NCBI GenBank assembly: GCA_963714795.1
Contig: CAVQPS010000009.1
Span: 62,001 to 126,000, forward strand
Direction: 5' to 3'
Origin: DATIXJ01 sp963714795
GTDB lineage: Bacteria; Bacteroidota; Ignavibacteria; UBA10030; SZUA-254
DNA: 64,000 nucleotides
Below are positions 25,825 to 35,900 of this stretch, piece after piece; the first letter of the stretch is position 1, and every line of letters begins with the position of its first letter. The position numbers were made by a program, and so were the translations under genes. The notes beneath the pieces are model-generated. The model worked only from the letters and a program-made list of their open reading frames with translations. It did not search any database and was not told the DNA's origin.

Positions 25825-27069
25825 TTACTCTGTCGGAACGAGCTGTTTCATGATCGGACTTTTTCCGTTCAACTTTTGCTGAACCTGATGGAATGTTTTC
25901 GCCGACAATCCGAAAATCTTGATGAATCCTTCCGATGCTTGATGATCGAACGAATCTTCCTTCGTGTAGGTTGCCAGTTTAGCATTATATAACGAATGCG
26001 GAGACGTTCGTCCCGCCACTGAAACAGTTCCTTTGAACAATTTCACTTTGACCGTTCCGGAAACTGTTCGCTGTGTCTCGTTGATGAACGCATCGAGCGC
26101 AAGACGGAGCGGCGTAAACCACAAACCGTTGTACACAAGATTGGCATATTCCTGCGCAAGCTGCCGTTTGAAATGAAAAACGGCTTTGTCCAATGTCAAC
26201 CGTTCGAGTTCGGTATGTGCGAAATGAAGAATCGTTGCCGCCGGCGCTTCATAAATTTCACGCGATTTAATTCCCACCAACCGATTTTCCACCAGATCGA
26301 TTCTTCCGACACCGTATGCTCCGCCGATGTCATTGAGCAAATGGATCAATTGAACGATGTCCATCTCTTCGCCGTCGATACCGACCGGAACTCCGTGATC
26401 GAATTCTATCGTCACATATTTCGGTTCGTCCGGTGAATCGGCAGGATCGACAGTGCGCTGATATGCGTCGGCCGGCGGTTCAACCATCGGATCTTCCAGC
26501 ACGCCGCATTCGATGCTCGTTCCCCACAGATTTTCATCGATGGAATACGGACTCGCAACCGTTGCTGAAACGGGAATATTATGTTTTTTTGCATACACCA
26601 TTTCTTCTTCGCGCGACGTGAACTCCCACGTTCGCAGAGGAGCAAGAATTTTCAAATCGGGCGCCAGGGCACCAATCGAAACTTCGAACCGGACCTGATC
26701 GTTTCCTTTTCCGGTACTGCCGTGGGCGACCATCGTTGCATTTTCTTTGCGGGCAACATCGACAAGCATTTTCGATAACAGCGGTCGTCCGAGCGACGTC
26801 GCCATCGGATACACACCTTCATACAGCGCACCGGCTTTCAATGCCGGGAGGATATACGATTCCGCGAATTCCCGCGTGAGATCTTCCATGTACACGGCAG
26901 ATACGCCGGTCGCCAGCGCTTTTTCCCTGACGCCGACGAGCTCTTTTCTCTGTCCGAGGTTGCCCGTCGCCGTCACGATTTCGGCATCGTATTTTTCCAT
27001 GAGCCATTTGACCATGACGGAAGTATCGAGACCTCCGGAATACGCAACAACGATTTTTTGTTTTTTCAT
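25825..27069 (-). CDS. argG: argininosuccinate synthase
   Basis: A 414-residue enzyme joining citrulline and aspartate with ATP. The PP-loop motif VVAYSGGLDTSV is at residues 7-18, VAHGSTGKGNDQVRFE near 113, and the citrulline/aspartate-binding region LWGTSIECGVLEDP near 187. Length and motifs are normal. It overlaps argR by four bases and precedes argH. Confidence 0.96.
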   Translation of the reverse strand: MKKQKIVVAYSGGLDTSVMVKWLMEKYDAEIVTATGNLGQRKELVGVREKALATGVSAVYMEDLTREFAESYILPALKAGALYEGVYPMATSLGRPLLSKMLVDVARKENATMVAHGSTGKGNDQVRFEVSIGALAPDLKILAPLRTWEFTSREEEMVYAKKHNIPVSATVASPYSIDENLWGTSIECGVLEDPMVEPPADAYQRTVDPADSPDEPKYVTIEFDHGVPVGIDGEEMDIVQLIHLLNDIGGAYGVGRIDLVENRLVGIKSREIYEAPAATILHFAHTELERLTLDKAVFHFKRQLAQEYANLVYNGLWFTPLRLALDAFINETQRTVSGTVKVKLFKGTVSVAGRTSPHSLYNAKLATYTKEDSFDHQASEGFIKIFGLSAKTFHQVQQKLNGKSPIMKQLVPTE

Positions 27070-27518
27070 GACTGCCCTTCAGTAAATTTTTCTTTAAGTA
27101 ATCTGAGAAGTGGTTCTGTTTTCTTTTGCGACCGGGGAATCACCAACAACGTATTATCACCCGCCAGCGTTCCGATGATATCCGGATGCTGTAACGTGTC
27201 GATAAATTCCGCAACGACATTTGCACATGCCGGAAGCGTTCGGATCACGATTATATTTTCATTGGCGTTCATAAAAACGACCTGCGAACCGACGATCGGC
27301 GTCAGAATCTGCTGTTCCGCTTCAGCTTGAAACACATAATGCGGTTTCGGCCCGGATGCAATCCTTCCCACGCCGAGTTCACGCAAATCACGTGATAATG
27401 TTGCTTGCGTTACAGCGAACCCGCGCTTCTTCAATTCAAGACGCAACTCATCCTGGTTGCCGATCGATTTCGATCCGATGATTTCTTTGACCGCAAATAA
27501 TCTGGCTTGTTTCGTCAT
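27066..27518 (-). CDS. argR: arginine repressor ArgR
   Basis: A 150-residue regulator. The N-terminal winged helix carries TQATLSRDLRELG (about 38-50) and the C-terminal oligomerisation/arginine-binding domain carries TLPACANVVAEFID near 98 and GTLAGDNTLLVI near 120. Bound to arginine it represses arg genes; its likely target is the double ARG box at 31621-31654 in front of this operon, so the repressor is autoregulated. It lies between argF and argG, as in actinobacterial arg operons. Confidence 0.95.
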   Translation of the reverse strand: MTKQARLFAVKEIIGSKSIGNQDELRLELKKRGFAVTQATLSRDLRELGVGRIASGPKPHYVFQAEAEQQILTPIVGSQVVFMNANENIIVIRTLPACANVVAEFIDTLQHPDIIGTLAGDNTLLVIPRSQKKTEPLLRLLKEKFTEGQS

Positions 27519-27520
27519 GG

Positions 27521-28482
27521 TTATTCGATGGTAACGGATTCCAATTTTCGTTCATCACGCACCGGCAGACTGCCGTGATGCTCAAGAAGATATTTCAGAA
27601 TTCCTTTTTGAACATGAAGCCGGTTTTCCGCTTCATCCAGAATGACCGGTCGAAACCGTTCAAACACATCGGCAGTGATTTCTTCACCGCGATGCGCCGG
27701 AAGACAATGCAGAACGACGCAGTTCTTTTTAGCAACGGTTAGCAGATTGGATTAATTTGAAATCCCTGAAATGCATGCTGCCGGGCGACGCGTTCTTCTT
27801 CCTGTCCCATACTCACCCACACGTCGGTATACAACACATCGGCATCGGTAGCAGCTTCGATCGGATCGTGAACGATATCGATCCGGCTCACTCCCGCTGA
27901 TTGTGCGCGCAGAAAAATATCCGGATCCGGTCCATATCCTTCGGGACATGCCAGTACGAAGTGAAATGGAATTTTCTCCGCCAGCTCAAGCCAGGAATTG
28001 ACCATATTATTTCCGTCGCCGATAAACGTGATTTTTGTCCGATCGGAAAACATCCCGCGCTCACGCAACGTATAAACATCCGCCAAAATCTGACACGGAT
28101 GCAACAGATCGGTCAACGCATTGACAACCGGAACGGTGGAATGCCGCGCAAGCTCTTCCACGGTGCTGTGTTTCATCGTTCGTGCAATAATCAGATCGTT
28201 ATAGCGGGACAGAACTCCGGCAATATCTTCAACCGGTTCACGCGTTGCGAGACCGATATTCTGCTGTGAAAGAAATACCGATTGACCTCCAAGCTGTGAG
28301 ACAGCAACTTCAAACGAAACATGCGTCCGCAACGACGGCTTTTCGAAAATCAATGCCGCAGTTTTTCCCATCATCACCGTCGAAGATACCGACCGACGGC
28401 GTTTCATTTCATCCGTCATCAACCATATCGTTTCGATTTCTCCCCGTGAGTAGTCGGCAAAACCGACAAAATCTTTTTTCAT
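27521..28482 (-). CDS. argF: ornithine carbamoyltransferase (frameshifted near 27757)
   Basis: Makes citrulline from ornithine and carbamoyl phosphate. The carbamoyl phosphate loop reads KPSLRTHVSFE (the second Arg of the usual S-x-R-T-R is His), followed by HPCQILAD. The main frame stops at 27739 after FQINPIC, but a second frame carries on with NLLTVAKKNCVVLHCLPAHRGEEIT, which holds the essential ornithine-binding HCLPAHRG, and ends at 27521. One missing base restores about 320 residues. HCLP supports ornithine rather than N-acetylornithine as substrate. It overlaps argB by four bases and ends two bases before argR. Confidence 0.92.
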
Positions 28483-29351
28483 CGTAAGACCTCTTGAAAA
28501 GAATTCGACCGGATAACTTCCGTACCGATACCGGCATCGGTGAAAATTTCCAGAAGAAGGGAGTGTTTGACCCTGCCGTCGACAAGGTGGACTTTATTGA
28601 CGCCGGCATCCAGAGCGGTAAACGCGGAACGGATTTTCGGAATCATACCGTTGATAATGATTTTTTGATCGATCAACCGAACCGCTTCTTCACGGTCCAT
28701 ACTGTGAATGAGCGTACCGTCGACCAGCACACCTTTCACATCGCTCATGTACACTAATTTTTCGGCGCCCAATGCGGCTGCGACCTGCGATGCCGCAACA
28801 TCGGCATTGATATTGAATGCCGTTCCTTCACTGTCGACTCCCACCGGCGCAATGACGGGAAGATAATTCTTCGCAAGAAGTAACTGCAAAAATTCCGTGT
28901 TCACGCCGACGATTTCACCGACAAATCCGAGGTCGGATGTACCGCCGATAAATTTTTTCACTTTCAGCAATTCCGCATCGATGCCGCACAACCCGACCGC
29001 GTTGCCGTGATGGCAATTGATGTTGGCAACAATATCCTTGTTCGTTTTTCCTGCAAGGACCATCTGGACGACATCCATCATCGAGGCGTCGGTGTACCGC
29101 TGGCCGTCGATAAATTGCGTCGGAATGCCGAGTTTACCGGCAATGTCCGTTACTTCGTTACCGCCGCCGTGGACGATGACAATATTGATCCCTACTTTTG
29201 CCAGAAGAGCGATATCTTGCGCGAACGATTCTTCCAGATCTTCATCGATCATGGCGGCACCGCCGTACTTCACGACGAATATTTTGCCTTCGTACCGGCG
29301 AATGTACGGAAGCGCTTCAATCAGGACTTCTGTTTTTTCATTGATCGTCAT
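28479..29351 (-). CDS. argB: acetylglutamate kinase
   Basis: A 290-residue amino-acid kinase. Motifs: VVKYGGAAM near residue 28, VIVHGGGNEV near 59, GLCGID in the middle and the ATP-site KIRSAFTALDAGV near the end. It phosphorylates N-acetylglutamate. The ATG at 29351 follows AGGA; an earlier in-frame start at 29411 lies inside argJ and is rejected. Confidence 0.95.
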   Translation of the reverse strand: MTINEKTEVLIEALPYIRRYEGKIFVVKYGGAAMIDEDLEESFAQDIALLAKVGINIVIVHGGGNEVTDIAGKLGIPTQFIDGQRYTDASMMDVVQMVLAGKTNKDIVANINCHHGNAVGLCGIDAELLKVKKFIGGTSDLGFVGEIVGVNTEFLQLLLAKNYLPVIAPVGVDSEGTAFNINADVAASQVAAALGAEKLVYMSDVKGVLVDGTLIHSMDREEAVRLIDQKIIINGMIPKIRSAFTALDAGVNKVHLVDGRVKHSLLLEIFTDAGIGTEVIRSNSFQEVLR

Positions 29352-29359
29352 ATCACGTC

Positions 29360-30568
29360 CTACGTCCGGTAATTCGCATTGATGGCGACATAATCTTTGG
29401 AAAGGTCGCACGTCCAGAATGACGCGCTCGATGTGCCCTGGTGCAAATTGACGGTGATTTTGATTTCCTTTTGAGAAAGAATCCGTTTCGCGTCGATTTC
29501 GGAAAAGTTAATCGCATAATTCTTTTGCAAAATCGGAACGTCATCAAAAAATATTTCCACATCTTCCGGATTGAAGTTGATACCGGAATATCCGACCGCG
29601 GCAAGAATTCTTCCCCAGTTTGCATCTTCTCCATGAATCGCGGTTTTCACTAAATTGGAATTGGCAATTGCCCGTGCGGCCTGTACGGCATCTTCTTCCG
29701 AAACGGCATCCGTCACGTAAATTTCGACAAATTTCGTCGCACCCTCACCGTCGACAACAATCATCTTGCATAATTTGACAAGGAGATATTCGAACGCTTC
29801 ATAAAAAACCGGAAAGAGCGGATCGTCCGCGCTTTCAAGCCGTGAATTTTTCGCCAAACCGTTTGCGAGAACGAGCACCATATCGTTCGTGCTCGTATCG
29901 CCGTCAACCGTAATGCGGTTGAACGACCGGTCGGAAGCATATTTGAGTGTGTACTGCAATAACTCCGGCGAAATATTTGCATCCGTCGTGATAAAGGCGA
30001 GCATCGTCGCCATGTTGGGAGCGATCATGCCGGAACCTTTTGCCATACCGCCGATGGTCACGTCGACACCGTCGATGTTGACACGGACGGCAAGTTCTTT
30101 CAAAAATTTATCGGTCGTCATGATCGCTTCGGCGGCGGCACCGTGTCCGTCGACATCGAGCATCGCCATCGCTTCGGTAATTCCGGATTCCACTTTGTCC
30201 ATCGGCAAATATTGTCCGATCACGCCCGTGGAAGAAACGAGCACACCGCTTTCATCGACACCGAGTGCACCGGCAGTTAATTTAATCATCGACAATGCAT
30301 CGTTGAGTCCGCGTTCGCCGGTACAGGCATTTGCATTTCCGCTGTTCACGAGAATCGCCCGGAATGTATTCGATATTTCCAATTGCTTTTTACAGACAAC
30401 AACCGGAGCAGCAGGTACTTTATTCATTGTGAAAATTCCCGCGGCGTTTGCCGGCTCGCTGGAATAGAGCAATGCGAGATCTTTCTTGACTTTTTTGATT
30501 CCGCTATGAACGCCGGCGGCGAAAAAGCCGCCGGGTCCCGTTACACCGCCCGGAATTTCTGTAATCAT
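29360..30568 (-). CDS. argJ: bifunctional glutamate N-acetyltransferase/ornithine acetyltransferase
   Basis: A 402-residue ArgJ that recycles the acetyl group from acetylornithine to glutamate. The self-cleavage site with its catalytic threonine is in GGMAKGSGMIAPNMATMLAF, where the protein splits into two chains. Because no argA gene is seen, the enzyme probably also makes acetylglutamate from acetyl-CoA. The ATG at 30568 has AAGGAG eight bases upstream and overlaps the argC stop (ATGA); the longer reading frame to 30727 is rejected. Confidence 0.95.
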   Translation of the reverse strand: MITEIPGGVTGPGGFFAAGVHSGIKKVKKDLALLYSSEPANAAGIFTMNKVPAAPVVVCKKQLEISNTFRAILVNSGNANACTGERGLNDALSMIKLTAGALGVDESGVLVSSTGVIGQYLPMDKVESGITEAMAMLDVDGHGAAAEAIMTTDKFLKELAVRVNIDGVDVTIGGMAKGSGMIAPNMATMLAFITTDANISPELLQYTLKYASDRSFNRITVDGDTSTNDMVLVLANGLAKNSRLESADDPLFPVFYEAFEYLLVKLCKMIVVDGEGATKFVEIYVTDAVSEEDAVQAARAIANSNLVKTAIHGEDANWGRILAAVGYSGINFNPEDVEIFFDDVPILQKNYAINFSEIDAKRILSQKEIKITVNLHQGTSSASFWTCDLSKDYVAINANYRT

Positions 30569-31593
30569 TGAGCAAACTCCTTTTGTAAGCCTCGTTCTTG
30601 AGAAATCTGAAACATGATATTCATGTTTTGAATTGCCTGTCCTGCCGCGCCTTTGACAAGATTGTCGATGACCGAAACGATAATCAATTGATTCGTGCGC
30701 CGCTCGATCGTGAAATGGATATCGCAAAAATTTGTCCGGATGACGTTGGTGATCTGCGGAACTTCTTTTTTCATGCGCACGAACGGTGCGTCACGGTAAA
30801 ACTCCCGGTATGCGCCGGCAATATCTTCTTCACGAATATTCTCGAGAAGATTGGCATGCACGGTGGTATAAATTCCCCGCGTAATCGGAACGAGATGAGG
30901 AACGAACGAAAGGGAAATTTTTTCTCCGGCAGCGCATTCCAGCACCGATTGAATTTCCGGAATATGCTGGTGCTTGCCGATTTTGTAGGCACGGATATTT
31001 TCGTTCACCTCGGAAAAACTCATTTCCAACGATGCACTTCTTCCGGCACCGGAAACGCCGGACATGGAATTGATGGTAATATTGGATGGCGAAACAAGTT
31101 TATTCCGTAGTGCCGGCAACAAGGCGAGAATAGCGCTTGTCGGATAACAACCCGGATTGGCCACAAGAGTTGCAGTTTGTATTGCATCGAAATTCAGTTC
31201 AGGAAGACCATAGACGGCATCGGCAAGCAAATGTGACGCAGTATGCTCGCGATGGTAAAATTCCTGATAGAGATTCGGTGATGAAAGACGAAAGTCCCCG
31301 CCGAGATCGATGATGCGTCCGACCTTCCCGTAAATTTCCGGTACGATCCGCATCGCTTCACCCGAAGGCAGGGCAAGAAATGCAACATCGACGCCCAAAA
31401 GATTGTTCGGATCATACGTCTCGTATGTCCTGTCGATCATTCCTGCAAACATCGGATAGAGTTCGGCTACGGATTTTCCGGCGGAAGAAGCAGCAACGCA
31501 ATGTGCGATTTCAACATCCTCGCGGGAGTTCAACAATCGTAATAATTCGGCGCCGGAATACCCGGACGCTCCAAGAACGGCAGCAGTAATCAC
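30565..31593 (-). CDS. argC: N-acetyl-gamma-glutamyl-phosphate reductase
   Basis: A 342-residue NADPH-dependent reductase. The glycine loop AAVLGASGYSGAELLR is at the N-terminus, the catalytic cysteine in VANPGCYPTSA, and a conserved His in SFVPHLVPITRGIYTT. The GTG at 31593 was chosen because it places the glycine loop at residue 4, as in the family, and lies downstream of the predicted transcription start; the TTG at 31635 sits inside the operator. It is the first gene of argCJBFRGH. Confidence 0.94.
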   Translation of the reverse strand: MITAAVLGASGYSGAELLRLLNSREDVEIAHCVAASSAGKSVAELYPMFAGMIDRTYETYDPNNLLGVDVAFLALPSGEAMRIVPEIYGKVGRIIDLGGDFRLSSPNLYQEFYHREHTASHLLADAVYGLPELNFDAIQTATLVANPGCYPTSAILALLPALRNKLVSPSNITINSMSGVSGAGRSASLEMSFSEVNENIRAYKIGKHQHIPEIQSVLECAAGEKISLSFVPHLVPITRGIYTTVHANLLENIREEDIAGAYREFYRDAPFVRMKKEVPQITNVIRTNFCDIHFTIERRTNQLIIVSVIDNLVKGAAGQAIQNMNIMFQISQERGLQKEFAQ

Positions 31594-31618
31594 GGAAGTG
31601 ATAATGATGAAAATTGTT

Positions 31619-31648
31619 GTTGCATAAATATACAAGATTTTGTATTAT
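31619..31648 (+). promoter_or_regulatory. predicted argD promoter
   Basis: Plus strand TTGCAT (31619-31624) and TATTAT (31643-31648), 18-base spacer, about 37 bases of leader before the argD start. It overlaps the divergent argC promoter almost completely. Confidence 0.6.
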
Positions 31649-31654
31649 TATGCA
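31621..31654. promoter_or_regulatory. double ARG box (ArgR operator) between argC and argD
   Basis: Two 14-base sites, TGCATAAATATACA (31621-31634) and TGTATTATTATGCA (31641-31654), both fit the ArgR half-palindrome TGnATnnnnATnCA. Their centres are 20 bases apart, close to the 21 of E. coli ARG box pairs. They cover the -10 and -35 elements of both divergent promoters, so ArgR would shut off argC and argD together. Confidence 0.85.
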
Positions 31655-31655
31655 A
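31627..31655 (-). promoter_or_regulatory. predicted argCJBFRGH promoter
   Basis: Minus strand TTGCAT (31655-31650) and TATATT (31632-31627), 17-base spacer. The start point near 31620 leaves about 27 bases before the GTG of argC. Both hexamers overlap ARG boxes. Confidence 0.7.
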
Positions 31656-31691
31656 GTCCTTTTTTCATCACATTAAAAATATTTTTACGGT

Positions 31692-32870
31692 ATGAACTCC
31701 TTTGAACGCGAGTCTGAATACTTTTTTCACACCTATAAACGGCTTCCTCTCGAGATCGAACGCGGTGACGGTGTGTATCTCTATACAAAAAATGGCAAGA
31801 GGTATCTCGATATGTTTGGTGGACTTGCCGTGAATGCGCTCGGCTATAACCATCCGAAAGTTACCGAGGCAATTTACGAACAGAGTAAGCGATACACGCA
31901 TCTCTCAAATTATTTTTTGCAGGAACCGCAGCTTCAGCTTGCTCAATTGTTGGTGAAACAGTCGGGATTTGCCAAAATATTTTTCTCGAACAGCGGCACC
32001 GAAGCCATCGAGGGAGCAATCAAAATTGCCCGCAAATGGGGATCGAAACGCGGAAAGACCGATATCATTTCTTTTTCCAATGCATTTCATGGCAGAACAT
32101 TCGGAGCCCTTTCTATCATGGACCGGCCTCAATACCGTGAGGGATACGGACCGTTCCTGCCGAACTGTTGCGTCGCGGAATTTAATAATCCGGAACAATT
32201 ACAAAGCGCCCTCGGCAGGAAAACGGCGGCGGTTGTCCTGGAATTTATTCAGGGCGAAGGTGGGATTCGACCGGTCACAAAAGAATTTGTCGACGAGCTG
32301 CGCCGGTTGAAAAAGCAACTCGGCTTTCTTCTGATTGCCGATGAAATTCAGTCCGGCATCGGCCGAACCGGGAAGTTTTTCGGATTTCAGCATTACGATA
32401 TCGAACCGGATATCGTCGTGGTTGCAAAACCGATCGGCGGCGGATTGCCGCTCGGCGCAATTTTGGGAAATACGGCCGTCGCCGATGTGCTTGAACCGGG
32501 CGTTCACGGAACGACCTTCGGCGGAAATCCTGTTGCCTGTGCCGCCGGCATCGTGGTCATGCACGAAATTATCGACGGCGGTTTGATGGAGAATGCAAAC
32601 CGGTTGGGAACGATATTCTTTGAAAAACTGAAGTCGCTGCAGAATGAATTTCCCGATCTTGTGAAAGAAGTTCGCGGATTCGGATTGATGGCGGGGATGG
32701 AATTAACAAGAGAAGGAGATTCGATCGTAAAAACGATTCGTGACAAAGGAATACTGGTCAACTGTACCAGTCAAACCGTTCTGCGGTTTTTGCCACCGTT
32801 AATCATCAACGAACATCATATCGAAGAAACGATTGCAACGCTCAAAGAAACGTTCAGAAATCTTCACTGA
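31692..32870 (+). CDS. argD: acetylornithine aminotransferase
   Basis: A 392-residue class III aminotransferase of the ArgD type. NSGTEAIEGAIKIARKWG near residue 99, the PLP Asp in LLIADEIQSGIGRTG, the Schiff-base lysine in VVAKPIGGGLPLGA, and HGTTFGGNPVACAAG near 275 are all typical. It converts N-acetylglutamate semialdehyde to N-acetylornithine. In this window it completes the arginine pathway but is transcribed away from argC out of a shared operator. Confidence 0.92.
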   Translation: MNSFERESEYFFHTYKRLPLEIERGDGVYLYTKNGKRYLDMFGGLAVNALGYNHPKVTEAIYEQSKRYTHLSNYFLQEPQLQLAQLLVKQSGFAKIFFSNSGTEAIEGAIKIARKWGSKRGKTDIISFSNAFHGRTFGALSIMDRPQYREGYGPFLPNCCVAEFNNPEQLQSALGRKTAAVVLEFIQGEGGIRPVTKEFVDELRRLKKQLGFLLIADEIQSGIGRTGKFFGFQHYDIEPDIVVVAKPIGGGLPLGAILGNTAVADVLEPGVHGTTFGGNPVACAAGIVVMHEIIDGGLMENANRLGTIFFEKLKSLQNEFPDLVKEVRGFGLMAGMELTREGDSIVKTIRDKGILVNCTSQTVLRFLPPLIINEHHIEETIATLKETFRNLH

Positions 32871-32884
32871 TATTTATAAAATAA

Positions 32885-32916
32885 AAAGCCGGCCCTTCAA
32901 CCAACGAGCCGGCTTT
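32885..32916. terminator. bidirectional terminator between argD and the giant repeat protein
   Basis: The stem AAAGCCGGC/GCCGGCTTT (nine base pairs, 14-base loop) is followed by TTTCTCT on the plus strand and by TTTTTAT on the minus strand. It separates two convergent genes. Confidence 0.85.
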
Positions 32917-32933
32917 CTCTCACCACCAATTTA

Positions 32934-35900
32934 CTATTTCACCAACATCATCTTCTTGATGCTGACAAAATTCTTACCATTCACACCGTCCGCAGTAATC
33001 CGGTAGAAATACAATCCCGATGCGAGACTGGATCCGTTCAGTTGGGCAACCTTGACACCCGGTTCCATCGTTTCATGGTTCACCAGAGTTGCCACTTCCT
33101 GACCGAGAATATTGTACACCTTCAGGGTCACCGTCGACAATTGCGGTATATCGAACTGCAACCGGGTTGTCGGGTTAAACGGATTCGGGTAATTCTGATA
33201 CAATGCATATTCTTTTGGAATTCCCGTTTTTCCGCCGATCACTCCGGTCGATAATTTAATGGTATCACTCAACGCCGCAGATAGGCTTGAAGTAAAGTTT
33301 GCATCACCCGCATAATTCGCTGTGATGGAGTGAACTCCCACTGCTAACGCCGATGTTATAAATACCGCCTTACCGGAACCATCAAGGATTGCCGTATCGA
33401 TTGCCGTCGATCCATCGACGAATATCACGGTACCGGTTGGAACTCCGGAAACGGGGTTAATCAAACTCACCACAGATGCTTCCAGGGTATCGGAGACTCC
33501 GAATACAGATGAGGTTGTATTAGCGCTTAACGTAGTTCCTGTGGGGACTTTATTCACCGTATCCGACAACGCGCCGGACGTACTGCCGGTAAAGTTCGCA
33601 TCATCCAGATACACTGCCGTGATCGAATGGACTCCGGCACTCAACGTTGAGAGACTCAAATGTGCAGTTACCACCGGTATGCCAGCTGTTGACCGTTTAC
33701 CGATAACCAGAGACGGAACAACTTTCATCGTGCTCTTCAACCCTGCCAGCGGTTTATTCGCACCACCGATAGCAACCGTTCCGAGTGATGTCGCACCGTC
33801 AAAGAACTGTACGTTTCCGGTCGGTGTGCCCGCTCCGGGACTCGTTACCGATATCGTTGCCGTGAAGTTGACCGTCTGTCCATACACCGACGGGTTCACA
33901 TCTGCTCCGACACTCGTCGTCGTACCCGCTTTGTTCACCGTATCGGACAAGACATTCGATGCACTGCCGTTATGGTTTGCATCGCCGCTGTACAATCCAC
34001 TGACTGCATGAACTCCGACACTAAGACCTGACGTTTGGAATGTTGCAACACCCGATCCGTTCAATGTTGCTGTATCGAGTACCGTCGCTCCATCCGTAAA
34101 GATAACTGTCCCGCCTGGTGTCGTTCCGTTGTTCGTTACCGTTGCCGTGAATGTTACCGGCTGTCCGTATACCGACGGGTTCACATCTGCACCCAAGGCG
34201 ACATTCGTATTCGAATTAGTCACCGTATCCGAATATACTCCGGACGTACTGCCGGTGAAATTTGCATCATCCAAATACACTGCCGTGATCGAATGAACTC
34301 CGGCACTTAACGATGATACACCCAAGCTTGCCGTCACATCCACCACTGTCCGTTTCGTTCCTTTGACAACTTTCAGCGTGCTCTTCAACCCTGCCAGCGG
34401 TTTATTCGCACCACCGATAGCAACTGTTCCGAGTGATGTCGCTCCGTCAAAGAACTGTACGTTTCCGGTCGGTGTGCCCGCTCCGGGACTCGTTACCGAT
34501 ATCGTTGCCGTGAAGTTCACCGTTTGTCCGTACACCGACGGGTTCACATCCGCTCCGACACTCGTCGTCGTGCCTGCTTTGTTCACCGTATCCGACAAGA
34601 CATTCGATGTGCTGCCGTTATGGTTCGCATCGCCGCTGTACAATCCGCTCACTGCATGTACTCCGACATTAAGACCTGACGTCTGGAATGTTGCAACACC
34701 CGATCCGTTCAATGTTGCTGTATCGAGTACCGTCGCTCCATCCGTAAAGATAACCGTCCCGCTTGGTGTCGTTCCGTTGTTCGTTACCGTTGCCGTGAAT
34801 GTTACCGGCTGTCCGTACACCGACGGATTCACATCCGCACCTAATGCCACATTCGTATTCGAATTAGTTACCGTATCCGAATATACTCCGGACGTACTGC
34901 CGGTGAAATTCGCATCATCCAAATACACTGCCGTGATCGAATGGACTCCGGCACTCAAGCTCGATACACCCAGGCTTGCCGTCACATCCACCACTGTTCG
35001 TTTTGTTCCTTTGACAACTTTCATCGTGCTCTTCAACCCTGCCAGCGGTTTATTCGCACCACCGATAGCAACCGTTCCGAGTGATGTTGCTCCGTCAAAG
35101 AATTGCACATTACCGGTCGGTGTGCCCGCTCCGGGACTCGTTACCGATATCGTTGCCGTGAAGTTGACCGTCTGTCCATACACCGATGGGTTTACATCCG
35201 CTCCGACACTCGTCGTCGTGCCCGCTTTGTTCACCGTATCCGACAAGACATTCGATGTGCTGCTGTTATGGTTCGCATCGCCGCTATACAATCCACTGAT
35301 TGCATGTCCTCCAACTCCGAGCGCTGATGTCTGGAATGTTGCAACTCCCGATCCATTCATTGTTGCTGTATCGAGTACAGTCGCTCCGTCCATAAAGATA
35401 ACCGTTCCGCTCGGTGTCGTTCCGTTGTTCGTCACCGTTGCTGTAAACGTTACCGGTTGTCCGTACACCGACGGGTTCACATCTGCTCCTAATGCCACAT
35501 TCGTATTCGAATTGGTCACCGTATCCGAATATACTCCGGACGTACTGCCGGTGAAGTTCGCATCATCCAAGTATACTGCCGTGATCGAATGGACTCCGGC
35601 GCTCAATGATGACACACCCAAGCTTGCCGTTACATCCACCACTGTCCGTTTCACTCCTTTGACTACTTGTGTCGTGACTGACTTGATCGCACTCTTTAAC
35701 CCTGCCTGCGGTTTATTCAAATTACCACCGATAGCAACCGTTCCGAGTGATGTCGCACCGTCAAAGAACTGTACGTTTCCGGTCGGCGTGCCCGCTCCGG
35801 GACTTGTCACCGATATCGTTGCCGTGAAGTTTACCGTTTGTCCGTACACCGATGGGTTCACATCCGCTCCGACACTCGTCGTCGTGCCCGCTTTGTTCAC

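Noticed and set aside
31594..31635. Upstream TTG start for argC
   Set aside because: It lies inside the ARG box and upstream of the predicted transcription start; GTG 31593 fits the family N-terminus.
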